Source: Streptomyces sp. NRRL B-24484 (lineage in GTDB: Bacteria > Actinomycetota > Actinomycetes > Streptomycetales > Streptomycetaceae). Taken from it: a stretch of 64,000 nt of DNA. The stretch lies in the NCBI RefSeq assembly GCF_000717715.1, contig NZ_JOAI01000031.1, forward strand, positions 1 through 64,000. Reading direction: 5' to 3'. Numbering within the stretch: the first letter of the stretch is position 1; every line of letters starts with the position of its first letter. A model generated the notes under the pieces. It did no database searches. It saw only the letters and a program-made list of their open reading frames with translations, and was not told where the DNA came from. Below are positions 53,664 to 61,765 of the stretch, one piece after another. The translations under genes were made by a program, and so were the position numbers.

Positions 53664-56048
53664 TCAGGCCGTCACGGGTGTTCGTTCCCGGAGCGGTTCG
53701 CTGCACCGTTCGGCGGACACCGGGGCGAAGCGCCCGGTGCCGTTGTCCAGTACGTACGCCTGGGCGGTCGCGAAGTCGAAGTACATCCCGACCAGGCGCA
53801 GAGTGCCGGCGGCGACCCGGCGTTCGACCGCGGGGTTGGCCATCAGCTGGTCGAGTTGCTGGACGACGTTGGTGATGCAGAGCTCCTCGACCGGGTCGAC
53901 GGCGGGCCGGTCGGCGAAGCGGGTGGGTGCGCGCCTGGACCGGGCGAGCGAGCCGCGGCCGTTGCGCAGCCAGCGCGCGAGCGGGGTCGGCGTGCCGGGT
54001 TGCTCGTGGACGCCGTCCAGCAGGGCCTTCATCGCCCCGCAGCCGGAGTGCCCGCAGACCGTGATCGAGCCGACCTCCAGCACCTCGACCGCGTACTGCA
54101 CGGCGGCCGCCACCGAGTCGTCCGCGGCGCCCGGTTCGTGGGGGGCGGGCACCAGGTTGCCCACGTTCCGCACCGTGAAGAGGTCGCCGGGCCCACTACT
54201 GGTGATCATGCTGGTGACCATGCGGGAGTCGGCGCAGGTGAGGAACAGCTGGGAGGGCGTCTGGCCCTCGCGGGCGAGCCGGGCCAGTTCCTGACGGACC
54301 AGCGGTGCGGTGTGCTCCTGGAATCCGCGTACGCCGTCGAGCAGTCGGCCGTGCGCGTCGTCGCCGTCCTGCTCGATGCTGTGGTGGCCCATCCACGGCG
54401 TCCAGGCGCGGAACTGCTGCGAGCCCGCGGCCGGATCCGGGTCCATCGTGCCGTCGGGGTCGAGCGCCGCTTGCTGGCCGTGCTGGTCCGTCACCATCGC
54501 GACCCGCCCGCCCGCGGCCTGGTGCATGGCCCGCCAGGTGTGCAGCGCCTCGTACGCGGCGTGGTCGAGGAACGAGCCGTCGTGGTGGACGGTGACCGTC
54601 GCGCCGGTCGGGATCCGGGCGAGCGTGCGGCTGAGCCGGGGGACGGCGGCGAAGGTGAGGGGGCCGTGCGTCCGGACGCGGTGGGTGCCGTCCGGCTCGG
54701 CGGTGACGTCCACGCGCGCACGGGTCAGCCGGTGGAGGGCGAGCAGGCCGGCGACCGTTCCGCCCAGCAGCACGCCGAGCGGGACGCCCAGGCCGACCAC
54801 GCCGAGCACGGTCACCAGGTAGACCGGGAACTCGCGGTGCCGGTGGATGCGCCGGATGTGCGCGAAGCTGACCATCTGCACGCCCACGACGAGCACCAGG
54901 GCGGCCAGTGCGGCGAGCGGGATGCGGCGCAGTCCGCCGGCCAGGGCCAGCGCGGCCAGCACCACCCAGCAGCCGTGCAGCACGGCCGACCACCGGGAGG
55001 CGGCCCCGGCCTGCACGTTGGCCGTGCTGCGGACGGCACCGCCGGCCACCGGAAGGCCGCCGAGCAGGCCGGAGACCATGTTGGCCAGGCCCTGGCCGCG
55101 CAGCTCCCGGTCCAGGTCGCTGGTGGTGTGCGTCATCCGGTCGACCGCGACAGAGGAGAGCAGCGACTCCACCCCGGCGACGGCGGTGACCGTCAGCACC
55201 ACGGCGAGCAGGGCGGGCCAGTGTTCGGCGAGCAGCCGGCCGCTCGGGGCCGCGGCGAGCGCGTGGTGCTGCCAGCCCGGCAGTTCGACCCGGGCGAGGT
55301 GCAGGCCGAGGATGAGCGAGAGGGCGGTGCCCGCGGCCACGGCGACCAGGGCGGCCGGAAGCCGGGCGAGTCGCGCGCCCGTCCGACCGGCGGCGCCGGG
55401 GAGCCGGCCGAGGCGCGGCCAGCAGAAGAGCACGGCGACGGCGAGCACGCCGACCGCCAGGGCCGGCAGGTGCGGCCCGGCGAGTTGGTGGGGGAGGGAG
55501 AGCAGGTTGGCCAGGGCGGAGCTCTGCGGCGATCCGCCGAGCACGACGTGGAGTTGGGCGAGGGCGATGGTGAGGCCGACGCCCGCCAGCATGCCGTGCA
55601 CGATCGCGGGCGAGACGGCCAGTGCAGCCCGGGCCACCCGCAGCGAGCCGAGCAGGAGTTGGAGCAACCCGGCCGCGACGGTCACCGCACAGGCGATCTG
55701 CCAGCCGTACTGTGCGACCACGCCCGCGGTGATCACGGTGAGGGCGGCTGAGGGGCCGCTGACCTGCAGCGCGGTGCCGCCGAGCAGGCCGGCCACCAGG
55801 CCGCCGGCGGCGGCCGCGACGAGGCCCGCGGTCAGCGGGGCCCCTGTCGCGAGGGCGATGCCGAGCGAGAACGGCACCGCGATGAGGAAGACCGCCAGCG
55901 AGGCCGGCAGGTCGCGAAGGAGCAGGGAGCGGCCCCTGTCGCCCATCCTGCCGGGGCGGTGCGCGGGCCCGGACGACCGGCCGCCGGACGGCGGTGCGTG
56001 GTCGGTGGTGTCCGAGGCGATGGGTGCGGAGGAGATGTCGAGGGTCAT
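53664..56048 (-). CDS. SulP-family transporter fused to a beta-carbonic anhydrase
   Basis: A 794-residue fusion. Residues of about 45-430 form a SulP anion transporter with many hydrophobic helices (LLLRDLPASLAVFLIAVPFSLGIALA, SGPSAALTVITAGVVAQYG). A STAS-like regulatory segment follows (about 445-540, GATVTVHHDGSFLDHAAYEAL). The last 220 residues are a beta-carbonic anhydrase with zinc ligands in CADSR and HSGCGAM. The fusion suggests bicarbonate transport coupled to CO2 hydration, as for cyanobacterial BicA relatives, though sulfate or another anion is possible. The ATG at 56048 begins TLDISSAP; the upstream frame is shadow. Confidence 0.9.
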   Translation of the reverse strand: MTLDISSAPIASDTTDHAPPSGGRSSGPAHRPGRMGDRGRSLLLRDLPASLAVFLIAVPFSLGIALATGAPLTAGLVAAAAGGLVAGLLGGTALQVSGPSAALTVITAGVVAQYGWQIACAVTVAAGLLQLLLGSLRVARAALAVSPAIVHGMLAGVGLTIALAQLHVVLGGSPQSSALANLLSLPHQLAGPHLPALAVGVLAVAVLFCWPRLGRLPGAAGRTGARLARLPAALVAVAAGTALSLILGLHLARVELPGWQHHALAAAPSGRLLAEHWPALLAVVLTVTAVAGVESLLSSVAVDRMTHTTSDLDRELRGQGLANMVSGLLGGLPVAGGAVRSTANVQAGAASRWSAVLHGCWVVLAALALAGGLRRIPLAALAALVLVVGVQMVSFAHIRRIHRHREFPVYLVTVLGVVGLGVPLGVLLGGTVAGLLALHRLTRARVDVTAEPDGTHRVRTHGPLTFAAVPRLSRTLARIPTGATVTVHHDGSFLDHAAYEALHTWRAMHQAAGGRVAMVTDQHGQQAALDPDGTMDPDPAAGSQQFRAWTPWMGHHSIEQDGDDAHGRLLDGVRGFQEHTAPLVRQELARLAREGQTPSQLFLTCADSRMVTSMITSSGPGDLFTVRNVGNLVPAPHEPGAADDSVAAAVQYAVEVLEVGSITVCGHSGCGAMKALLDGVHEQPGTPTPLARWLRNGRGSLARSRRAPTRFADRPAVDPVEELCITNVVQQLDQLMANPAVERRVAAGTLRLVGMYFDFATAQAYVLDNGTGRFAPVSAERCSEPLRERTPVTA

Positions 56049-56438
56049 GGAGTCCCGTCTTTCCGGGGGAACGTACGCAGTCAGGTCCGGTGGTGGTGCT
56101 GTCAGCGGATCGGCTGTCGTGGGTCGCGACGGTTTGGCGGGATGGTGTGGGCGCGGCGGCCTGGCCGCGGGGCCCAAGGACCATCAGTCCGGTCTGCCAA
56201 GAATCGGTAAACCGAGAGTAATGGGATCTTTGCACAGCGTGAATACGAACGACAGGCCGGAGCGTTGGATTCACCTTTATGAGTGGAGGCCGGTCGGGCC
56301 GGGAACCCGACGGCCGGGAGGGCCGGCGAACGCCCAGCTCAGCGGGTGTCCGCCGACCCTCCCGGCCGTGGTGCCGCGGCCGGCCGCCCGGTGGCTGCAG
56401 GCCCGGTGGATCGAGTCCGGTGGATCGGGTGCGGTGGG
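56049..56438. promoter_or_regulatory. Upstream region of the SulP fusion with an imperfect inverted repeat
   Basis: No gene is seen in this stretch of nearly 400 bases. The part from about 56190 to 56285 is strikingly AT-rich for this genome. It contains GTGAATACGAACG...CGTTGGATTCAC (56239-56274, arms mostly complementary) and the small palindrome TCGGTAAACCGA near 56206. Either may be an operator for the minus-strand transporter gene. Confidence 0.5.
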
Positions 56439-57452
56439 TCAGACGCGGGCGGCGCCCAGCCCCGCCCGGCTGCCGCCTCCGGCGGCGTCCCCGAGTCCGA
56501 GCACGAACTCCGGGTCGACCTGGACGGCGAGGTCGCGGCCGACCTTGGCGTTGCCCCAGCTCTCGGCGTTGCGCAGGTGGAAGTGGACCGCCCGGGCGGT
56601 GTACTCGTGCGGGTCGCGCAGTCCGTGGGCGGCGTCCGCCGCCGCCTCCAGCTCCTCCAGGACGCCGCGGTTGGCCGGCTCCAGCGAGCTCAGGGGCGGC
56701 TCGGCGCCCTGCTCCAGCCGCCGCACCCAGTTCGAGTGGCCGAAGGTCGTCAGCAGGTCGTCGCCCACCTCCCGCCTCAGGAAGGCCAGGTCGTCCGGCC
56801 CCTGCACCTTGTTGCCGACGACCCTGAGGGCGACGCCGAAGTCGCGCGCGTACTCCTTGTACTGGCGGTAGACGGAGATGCCCTTGCGGGTCGGTTCGGC
56901 GACCAGGAAGGTGAGGTCGAACCGGGTGAACAGCCCGGAGGCGAAGGAGTCCGAGCCGGCGGTCATGTCGGTGACCACGTACTCGTCCTGTCCGTCGATC
57001 AGGTGGTTGAGCAGCAGCTCGACCGCGCCGACCTTGGAGTGGTAGCAGGCCACGCCGAGGTCCGCCTCGGTGAAGGCGCCGGTGGCCAGCAGTCGGACGG
57101 ACCCTTCGTCGAGCGCGATCGGACGGGCGCACGCTGCGTACACCGGGTTCTCCTCGACGATCCGCAGCAGCCGCGAACCCCGGCCGGGGGGAGTGGTCTT
57201 GATCATCTCCTCGGCCGAACCGATCAGCGGGTTGTCACCGCGGAGGTACTCCTTGATCTCCGGCAGGTGGGCGCCGAGCGAGGGCAGCGCGGCCGCCTGC
57301 TCGTCCGTCAGGCCGAGCGCCGGGCCCAGGTGTTGGTTGATGTCGGCGTCGACGGCGATCACCGGGCGGCCGGCCGCGGCCAGGTGGCGGATGAACAGCG
57401 CGGACAGCGTCGTCTTGCCGCTGCCGCCCTTGCCGACGAACGCGATCTTCAT
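56439..57452 (-). CDS. CooC/ParA-like ATP-binding protein
   Basis: A 337-residue SIMIBI ATPase. The N-terminus [42 protein letters not shown] is a deviant Walker A followed by the switch I aspartate, and [33 protein letters not shown] is the switch II part. This layout fits CooC-type metallochaperone ATPases that load metal into enzymes. The target enzyme is not nearby. A Zur-box-like sequence lies 49 bases upstream of the start, which would fit a zinc-responsive role. Confidence 0.82.
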   Translation of the reverse strand: MKIAFVGKGGSGKTTLSALFIRHLAAAGRPVIAVDADINQHLGPALGLTDEQAAALPSLGAHLPEIKEYLRGDNPLIGSAEEMIKTTPPGRGSRLLRIVEENPVYAACARPIALDEGSVRLLATGAFTEADLGVACYHSKVGAVELLLNHLIDGQDEYVVTDMTAGSDSFASGLFTRFDLTFLVAEPTRKGISVYRQYKEYARDFGVALRVVGNKVQGPDDLAFLRREVGDDLLTTFGHSNWVRRLEQGAEPPLSSLEPANRGVLEELEAAADAAHGLRDPHEYTARAVHFHLRNAESWGNAKVGRDLAVQVDPEFVLGLGDAAGGGSRAGLGAARV

Positions 57453-57500
57453 CTGGGGCTCCGGCTCTCGCTGCGACGGTCGGTGCCGCCGAAGGGATGT

Positions 57501-57515
57501 TGGAAATCGTTATCG
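57501..57515. promoter_or_regulatory. Zur-box-like sequence
   Basis: TGGAAATCGTTATCG agrees with the actinobacterial Zur site pattern TGAAAATGATTATCA at 11 of 15 positions, and lies in the promoter region between the CooC-like gene and the Fic-fold gene. It is read here by eye only. Confidence 0.4.
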
Positions 57516-57642
57516 TCACCGATAGTGGTCATGCTAGCGGTGGTTTGGGGTGCCACGCGGGTGGGAACGGCGGATTGCCTCGATCGGGTGATGGCGGGGT
57601 TGCTGTGCGGGGGGTGGGGGGTGGTTCATTACCCTCGGGTAC

Positions 57643-58524
57643 GTGAGCACTGGAACTGATCCCCTCGCCCCGCTGGCCGAGCTGCCCGGGGTGCCCGAGG
57701 CCGTTGCCGAGGTGCGCAAGGCCGTCGACCGGCTCTACGGCCACCGCGTGATGCGCCGCCGAGCCGCCGAGGTGACGTCCGAGGCCGCCCTCCGCGGCGC
57801 CCGCGCGTCGGCCGCCCTCGACGGCGCCGACTGGCCGCTGGAGGAGATCCGGCGGCGCACCGACTTCGGCGGCGACGCCGACGCCCGCACGGTGGGCGGC
57901 GCGCTGCGCATCTCGGCCGAGGCCGGACAGCTGCTGGGCGTGTGGCGGCACTCGCCGCTGCAGGTGCTGGCCCGGCTGCACCTGCTCGCGGTCGGCGACG
58001 CCGATGCGTCCGCCGGCCGTCCCCGGCGCGCGGGCGAGGTGGCGGAGCCGCTCTTCCCGGTCGAGCTGGCTGCCTCCGAGGGGTTCGACAGGCAGGTGGA
58101 GAGCGTGGAACTCCCGCCCGCGCCGGGCGCGGAGGAGGCCGCGGCGCGCCTCGACCAGCTGTCGCGCCTCCTGGTGTCCCGCTCCGAGAGTGCCGCGAAC
58201 GGTGCGCCGGCTCTGGTGGCGGCCGCCGTGGTGCACGGCGAGCTGCTCGCGCTGCGGCCCTTCGGCTCGCACAACGGGGTGATCGCGCGGGCCGCGCAGC
58301 GCATCGTCCTCATCGCCGAGGGCCTCGACCCGAAGTCCATCTGCCCGGCCGAGGTCGGCTTCGCCGAGCTCGGCACCGCCGCCTACCGGGACGCCCTGGC
58401 TGGATACCTCAGCGGCACCGGTGACGGCATGGCGCGGTGGATCCGGCACTGCGGGGAGGCGCTCCGGCTCGGTGTCCGGGAGAGCACTGCGGTCTGCGAG
58501 GCAATGCAGCGCGGCATGGTCTGA
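57643..58524 (+). CDS. Fic-fold protein with degenerate motif (usually annotated oxidoreductase)
   Basis: A 293-residue, all-helical, cytoplasmic protein. Its centre reads VHGELLALRPFGSHNGVIARAAQRIVL, which fits the Fic loop and following helix (H-P-F-x-[DE]-G-N-G-R-x-x-R), but the catalytic His is replaced by Arg and the acidic residue and second Gly-Asn context are changed. ADP/AMP-transfer activity is therefore unlikely. The N-terminal SEAALRGARASAALDGADWPLEEI resembles the Fic inhibitory or N-terminal helix region (S-x-x-x-[ED]-G). I recall streptomycete homologues labelled oxidoreductase without evidence. The GTG start lacks a strong ribosome-binding site. Confidence 0.75.
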   Translation: MSTGTDPLAPLAELPGVPEAVAEVRKAVDRLYGHRVMRRRAAEVTSEAALRGARASAALDGADWPLEEIRRRTDFGGDADARTVGGALRISAEAGQLLGVWRHSPLQVLARLHLLAVGDADASAGRPRRAGEVAEPLFPVELAASEGFDRQVESVELPPAPGAEEAAARLDQLSRLLVSRSESAANGAPALVAAAVVHGELLALRPFGSHNGVIARAAQRIVLIAEGLDPKSICPAEVGFAELGTAAYRDALAGYLSGTGDGMARWIRHCGEALRLGVRESTAVCEAMQRGMV

Positions 58525-58967
58525 CGGGGGGCCGGTGCGGACGCCCGCGTCGCGCACCGGTCGTGCAGCGGTCATGCAGCGGACGGCCGTGGATGCGCGC
58601 GTCCCGGGGTGGACGGCCGTTGACGTGCGGATCCCGTGACATGCAGATGCGGCGGCACCCGGTCCTGCTCGGTGCCGCCGCTGGCACAGGTGCCGGGTTA
58701 CCAAGCATGCACCGGAGTTGCCCATCAGGTGGGGATCTGGCCCGTTCACCTGGTGCGGCGGCCCGTCAGCGGGTCGGCTGCATGTGGGTGCCCAGCTGGC
58801 TGTGCGCGGTCCGTGGGCCTTAACTGCGTTGTCGGAACGACCCCTTAGGGTCCTGACCGGGTCTCGCGGGCCGTAAGTCCTTTCTATCGCGGATCGCCCC
58901 AAAGCGGAACCCGAAAAAAGAACTTTTTCCCGTTTGTCCGATATGGCGACCGGGCCTGACGCGCAGG
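58525..58967. other. Convergent gap holding the 6S-like candidate and an A/T palindrome
   Basis: Besides the long hairpin this gap has no gene. Near its right end ACCCGAAAAAAGAACTTTTT (58909-58928) forms a small A/T stem that is rare in this genome, and GATAGA with TTCCGC on the minus strand could be promoter elements for a transcript running leftwards. TGGACGGCCGT is duplicated (near 58580 and 58610). Confidence 0.45.
58651..58850. ncRNA. Candidate 6S-like RNA (long bulged hairpin)
   Basis: A structure of about 115 bases (58681-58795) can be traced by eye. The closing helix is CTGGCAC with GTGCCCAG. The middle helix is GCATGCA (58705-58711) with TGCATGT (58779-58785), then comes a large central bubble. 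The apical helix is CATCAGGTG (58723-58731) with CACCTGGTG (58747-58755). This is the architecture of 6S RNA. In S. coelicolor a 6S-like RNA (scr3559) is reported between the homologues of the flanking genes. A separate strong hairpin at 58651-58679 (GGCGGCACC arms) may be its terminator on the minus strand. Strand and ends are not settled. Confidence 0.5.
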
Positions 58968-60014
58968 TCAGAGCACGGGTCGACGGCGGCGCGCGGAGTA
59001 CCAGAGCAGGCCCGCTGTGAGGGCCGCCGCGCCGACCGCGACGGCCAGCAGGACGGACCGGCTCGGAGTGCTGAACTCCGGGATCCTGCTACGGAGTTCG
59101 ACCGGACGGTTGAACACCAGCACCGGCCACTCGCGGGCCGCCGCCTCCTTGCGCAGCGCCCGGTCGGGGTTGACCGCCGACGGGTGGCCGACCGCTTCCA
59201 GCAGCGGCACGTCGGTGGACGAGTCGCTGTACGCGTAGGACTCGGCGAGGTCGTAGCCCTGCTCCGCGGCGAGCTCGCGGATGGCCGCCGCCTTGTTCTC
59301 GGCGTACGCGTAGTACTCGATCTCGCCGGTGTAGCAACCGTTCTCGACCTTGAGGCGGGTGGCGATCGCGTGGTCGGCGCCGAGCAGCCGGCCGATCGGC
59401 TCGACGACCTCCGAACCGGAGCTGCTGACGATCACCACGTCGCGTCCGGCGGCATGGTGCTGTTCGATCAGCGACGCCGCCTCCTCGTAGATGATCGGAT
59501 CGATCAGCTCGTGCAGGGTCTCCGCGACGATCTCGCGGACCTGCTGGACGTTCCAGCCGCGGGTCAGCGCCGACAGGTACTGCCGCATCTTCTCCATCTG
59601 GTCGTGGTCCGCGCCGCCGACGAGGAAGACGAACTGGGCGTACGCGCTCTTGAGCACGGCCCGACGGTTGATCAGTCCGCCCTGGTAGAAGGGCCGGCTG
59701 AAGGCGAGCGCGCTCGACTTGGCGATGATCGTCTTGTCGAGGTCGAAGAACGCGGCCGTCCGGGGGGTGCCGAGCGCCCGGGTCGGGGTGGCGGTCTGCT
59801 CCGCCTCCGCGGACCCGTCGGCGGATCCGTCCGTGCCGTCCGCGACGGTGCTCGGGTCGTCCTCCCCGTCGCCCGGGGTGCCGACCTCGGGTGCGGGACC
59901 GTCGGCCGGCGCCTCCGCCGGACCGGAGGGGGTCGACGGGGGCGCGTCGGGGGTGGTTGCGCGCCCCGAGTCGGGACCGTTGTCGACGGTGTCGGCGTTC
60001 TCGGTGGTGTCCAC
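58968..60014 (-). CDS. HAD family hydrolase (phosphoserine phosphatase-like), membrane tethered
   Basis: The nucleophile motif AAFFDLDKTI (DxD) stands about 90 residues from the start, after an acidic Pro/Asp-rich leader. VIVSSSGSEVVEPIG is motif II and YAYSDSSTDVPLLEAVG motif IV. The intervening GGLINRRAVLKSAYAQFVFLVGG is the helical cap. A C-terminal membrane helix (SVLLAVAVGAAALTAGLLWYSARRRR) anchors it. The HAD-IB group includes phosphoserine phosphatases; the S. coelicolor homologue is labelled a morphological differentiation protein. The start is uncertain: GTG 60014 (348 residues) is used here, ATG 60053 is possible, and neither has a good ribosome-binding site. Confidence 0.85.
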   Translation of the reverse strand: MDTTENADTVDNGPDSGRATTPDAPPSTPSGPAEAPADGPAPEVGTPGDGEDDPSTVADGTDGSADGSAEAEQTATPTRALGTPRTAAFFDLDKTIIAKSSALAFSRPFYQGGLINRRAVLKSAYAQFVFLVGGADHDQMEKMRQYLSALTRGWNVQQVREIVAETLHELIDPIIYEEAASLIEQHHAAGRDVVIVSSSGSEVVEPIGRLLGADHAIATRLKVENGCYTGEIEYYAYAENKAAAIRELAAEQGYDLAESYAYSDSSTDVPLLEAVGHPSAVNPDRALRKEAAAREWPVLVFNRPVELRSRIPEFSTPSRSVLLAVAVGAAALTAGLLWYSARRRRPVL

Positions 60015-60177
60015 GGGACCGAGGATAGAGGGCGGGCCGAAAGCCCCCGCCATTCGGCGTACTCGGCGGCGCGCGGGTTTGTGTTTCTGGCCGGTCGGGT
60101 ACACCATGGAAGTCACGGATCGTTCGCGACCGTGCTAACCCGGTCCGGCTCCTCCCCCCCGAGTCGGGCCGTGGATA

Positions 60178-60212
60178 GACGACCCCCGCTCTCCCCCCCG
60201 GCGGGGGTCGTC
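60178..60212. terminator. Strong hairpin in a divergent intergenic region
   Basis: GACGACCCCCGC and its exact complement form a 12-bp stem with an 11-base pyrimidine-rich loop. As both flanking genes read away from it, it could end an unannotated small RNA or act as a leader attenuator. Confidence 0.6.
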
Positions 60213-60434
60213 GCATGTCCGGACCCGTTTCCGCAGGGTAGTTGACACCCGCGGTGTCCGCCCGGAACGGATCGGTGACCTTCGGGCCCGTTCGGCGCGC
60301 AGCCGCCATCGCCACGCCACTGCTGTCACTCTGGGTGACTGATTCATCGGTAATCGCAGAGCCCGCAGAAGGCGTGTTCCCATGCCTCTCGCGTCAATTC
60401 TGCGATGCATTGCCCCCCGGGCGAGTGAAGCAAG

Positions 60435-60460
60435 TTATCCACAGCCCCGAGTTGTCCACA
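60435..60460 (+). promoter_or_regulatory. Two DnaA boxes
   Basis: TTATCCACA (60435-60443) and TTGTCCACA (60452-60460) lie in the same orientation, 17 bases apart. The second is the preferred Streptomyces DnaA box and the first the E. coli consensus; their close pairing in a promoter region is unlikely by chance in GC-rich DNA. No other boxes or dnaA/dnaN genes are present, so this is not the chromosomal origin. Confidence 0.75.
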
Positions 60461-60655
60461 GCGAATGCAACGGGCGGATCAGGCACGCCCCCGGTCCGCC
60501 ACGGTGGTGCCCGGGCCACCGCCGCACCACCCGATCGTCGGGCAGATCGGCGGGCCCCGCACCGGCCGCCGCACGCGCCCCGCGCGCGCCGACCGGCCCG
60601 GACCACTCGGACACCGCCCGGCACTGGCCGGGCGCCGCCCCTGGGGGAGACCGCC

Positions 60656-61765
60656 ATGTCGACACCCACCACCGATTCCCGCCCGACGGGCCGCCCCGCG
60701 ACCACCGGTCCGCTGATCGTCACCGCGGACGACGCGCTCGCCGACCACCTCGCCCGGATCTGCGCCGCGGCCGGCGCCGAACCGCACCTGGTCCGCGGCG
60801 AACCGCCGCGCTCGCTCTGGGAGGACGCGCCGCTCGTGCTGGTCGGCGACGACCTCTCCGAATCGTGCTCCGGGCTGCCGCGCCGGTCCGGCGTGCTGCT
60901 GCTCGGGCTCGACCTCGACGACGGCAGCGTCTGGGTGCGGGCCGTGCGCCTCGGCGCCGAGCACGTGCTCTTCCTGCCGGACGCCCAGGCCTGGCTGCTG
61001 GACCGGATCGCCGATGCGGCGGAGGGCGTCGGCCCGCCCGCGCTCACCGTCGGTGTGCTCGGCGGCCGCGGTGGCGCCGGCGCCTCCACGCTGGCCTGCG
61101 CGCTGGCCGTGACCGCGGCCCGCAGCGGCCACCGCACCATGCTGGTCGACGCCGACCCGCTCGGCGGAGGGCTCGACGTCCTGCTCGGCGGCGAGAGCGC
61201 CGAGGGGCTCCGCTGGCCCGACCTCGCCGGCTCCCGCGGACGCATCGGCGGAGCCGAACTCGTCGGCGCACTACCGGAACTGCAGGGACTCAGCGCGCTC
61301 TCCTGGGACCGCAGCGACTGCCTGGCCGTCCCGCCCGAGGCGATGCGCAGCGTGCTCGCCGCGGCCCGCCGCCGCGGCGGGCTGGTGGTGGTCGACCTGC
61401 CCCGCCACCTCGATCCGGCCGCCGCCCAGGCGCTCGAACAGATCGACACCGGCCTGCTCGTGGTGCCCGCCGAACTGCGGGCCCTCGCCGCCACGGACCG
61501 CGTGGCCGCTGCCGCCCGGATGCGGCTGACCGACCTCCGTGCCGTGGTCCGGGTGCCCGGCCCGGTCGGACTCCCCTCCGCCGAGATCGCCCGCAACCTG
61601 CGGCTCGCCTTCGCCGGCGAGCTTCCACCCGAGCCAGGGCTCGGCCTCGACGTCGAGCGCGGACTGCCGCCCGGCCTGCGCGAGCGCGGCCCGCTCGCCC
61701 GCTTCTGCAGCGGCTTCCTGCACGAGGTCATGCCGCCGGTGGCGGCCACGGGCGGTGCGTCATGA
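60656..61765 (+). CDS. CpaE/Ssd-like septum-site or pilus-localising ATPase homologue
   Basis: A 369-residue protein with an N-terminal receiver-like domain (GPLIVTADDALADHLARICAAAGAEPHLV, DDGSVWVRAVRLGAEHVLFLP) and a MinD/ParA-like domain. The P-loop is GGRGGAGASTLACAL, in which the usual Lys is Ala, a feature of the actinobacterial Ssd/CpaE group. The switch II region is VVVDLPRHLDPAA. It starts the tad locus and overlaps tadA by ATGA. By family knowledge it places the secretion machine or affects septation; annotations as septum site-determining protein refer to this group. The ATG has GGGGGAGA upstream. Confidence 0.85.
   Translation: MSTPTTDSRPTGRPATTGPLIVTADDALADHLARICAAAGAEPHLVRGEPPRSLWEDAPLVLVGDDLSESCSGLPRRSGVLLLGLDLDDGSVWVRAVRLGAEHVLFLPDAQAWLLDRIADAAEGVGPPALTVGVLGGRGGAGASTLACALAVTAARSGHRTMLVDADPLGGGLDVLLGGESAEGLRWPDLAGSRGRIGGAELVGALPELQGLSALSWDRSDCLAVPPEAMRSVLAAARRRGGLVVVDLPRHLDPAAAQALEQIDTGLLVVPAELRALAATDRVAAAARMRLTDLRAVVRVPGPVGLPSAEIARNLRLAFAGELPPEPGLGLDVERGLPPGLRERGPLARFCSGFLHEVMPPVAATGGAS

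Larger units (their letters stand above)
60015..60655. promoter_or_regulatory. Long divergent region upstream of the HAD and tad genes
   Basis: This 640-base stretch lacks a supported gene. It holds a strong orphan hairpin (60178-60212), a TTGACA at 60242, a spaced inverted repeat ATCGCAGA...TCTGCGAT (60353-60360 and 60399-60406), and two DnaA-box sequences (60435-60460). The right-hand 180 bases are GC-rich and lead into the GGGGGAGA ribosome-binding site of the CpaE-like gene. Confidence 0.5.

Noticed and set aside
60435..60460. Chromosomal origin of replication suggested by DnaA boxes
   Set aside because: Only two boxes are present and dnaA, dnaN, rpmH and gyrase genes are absent.
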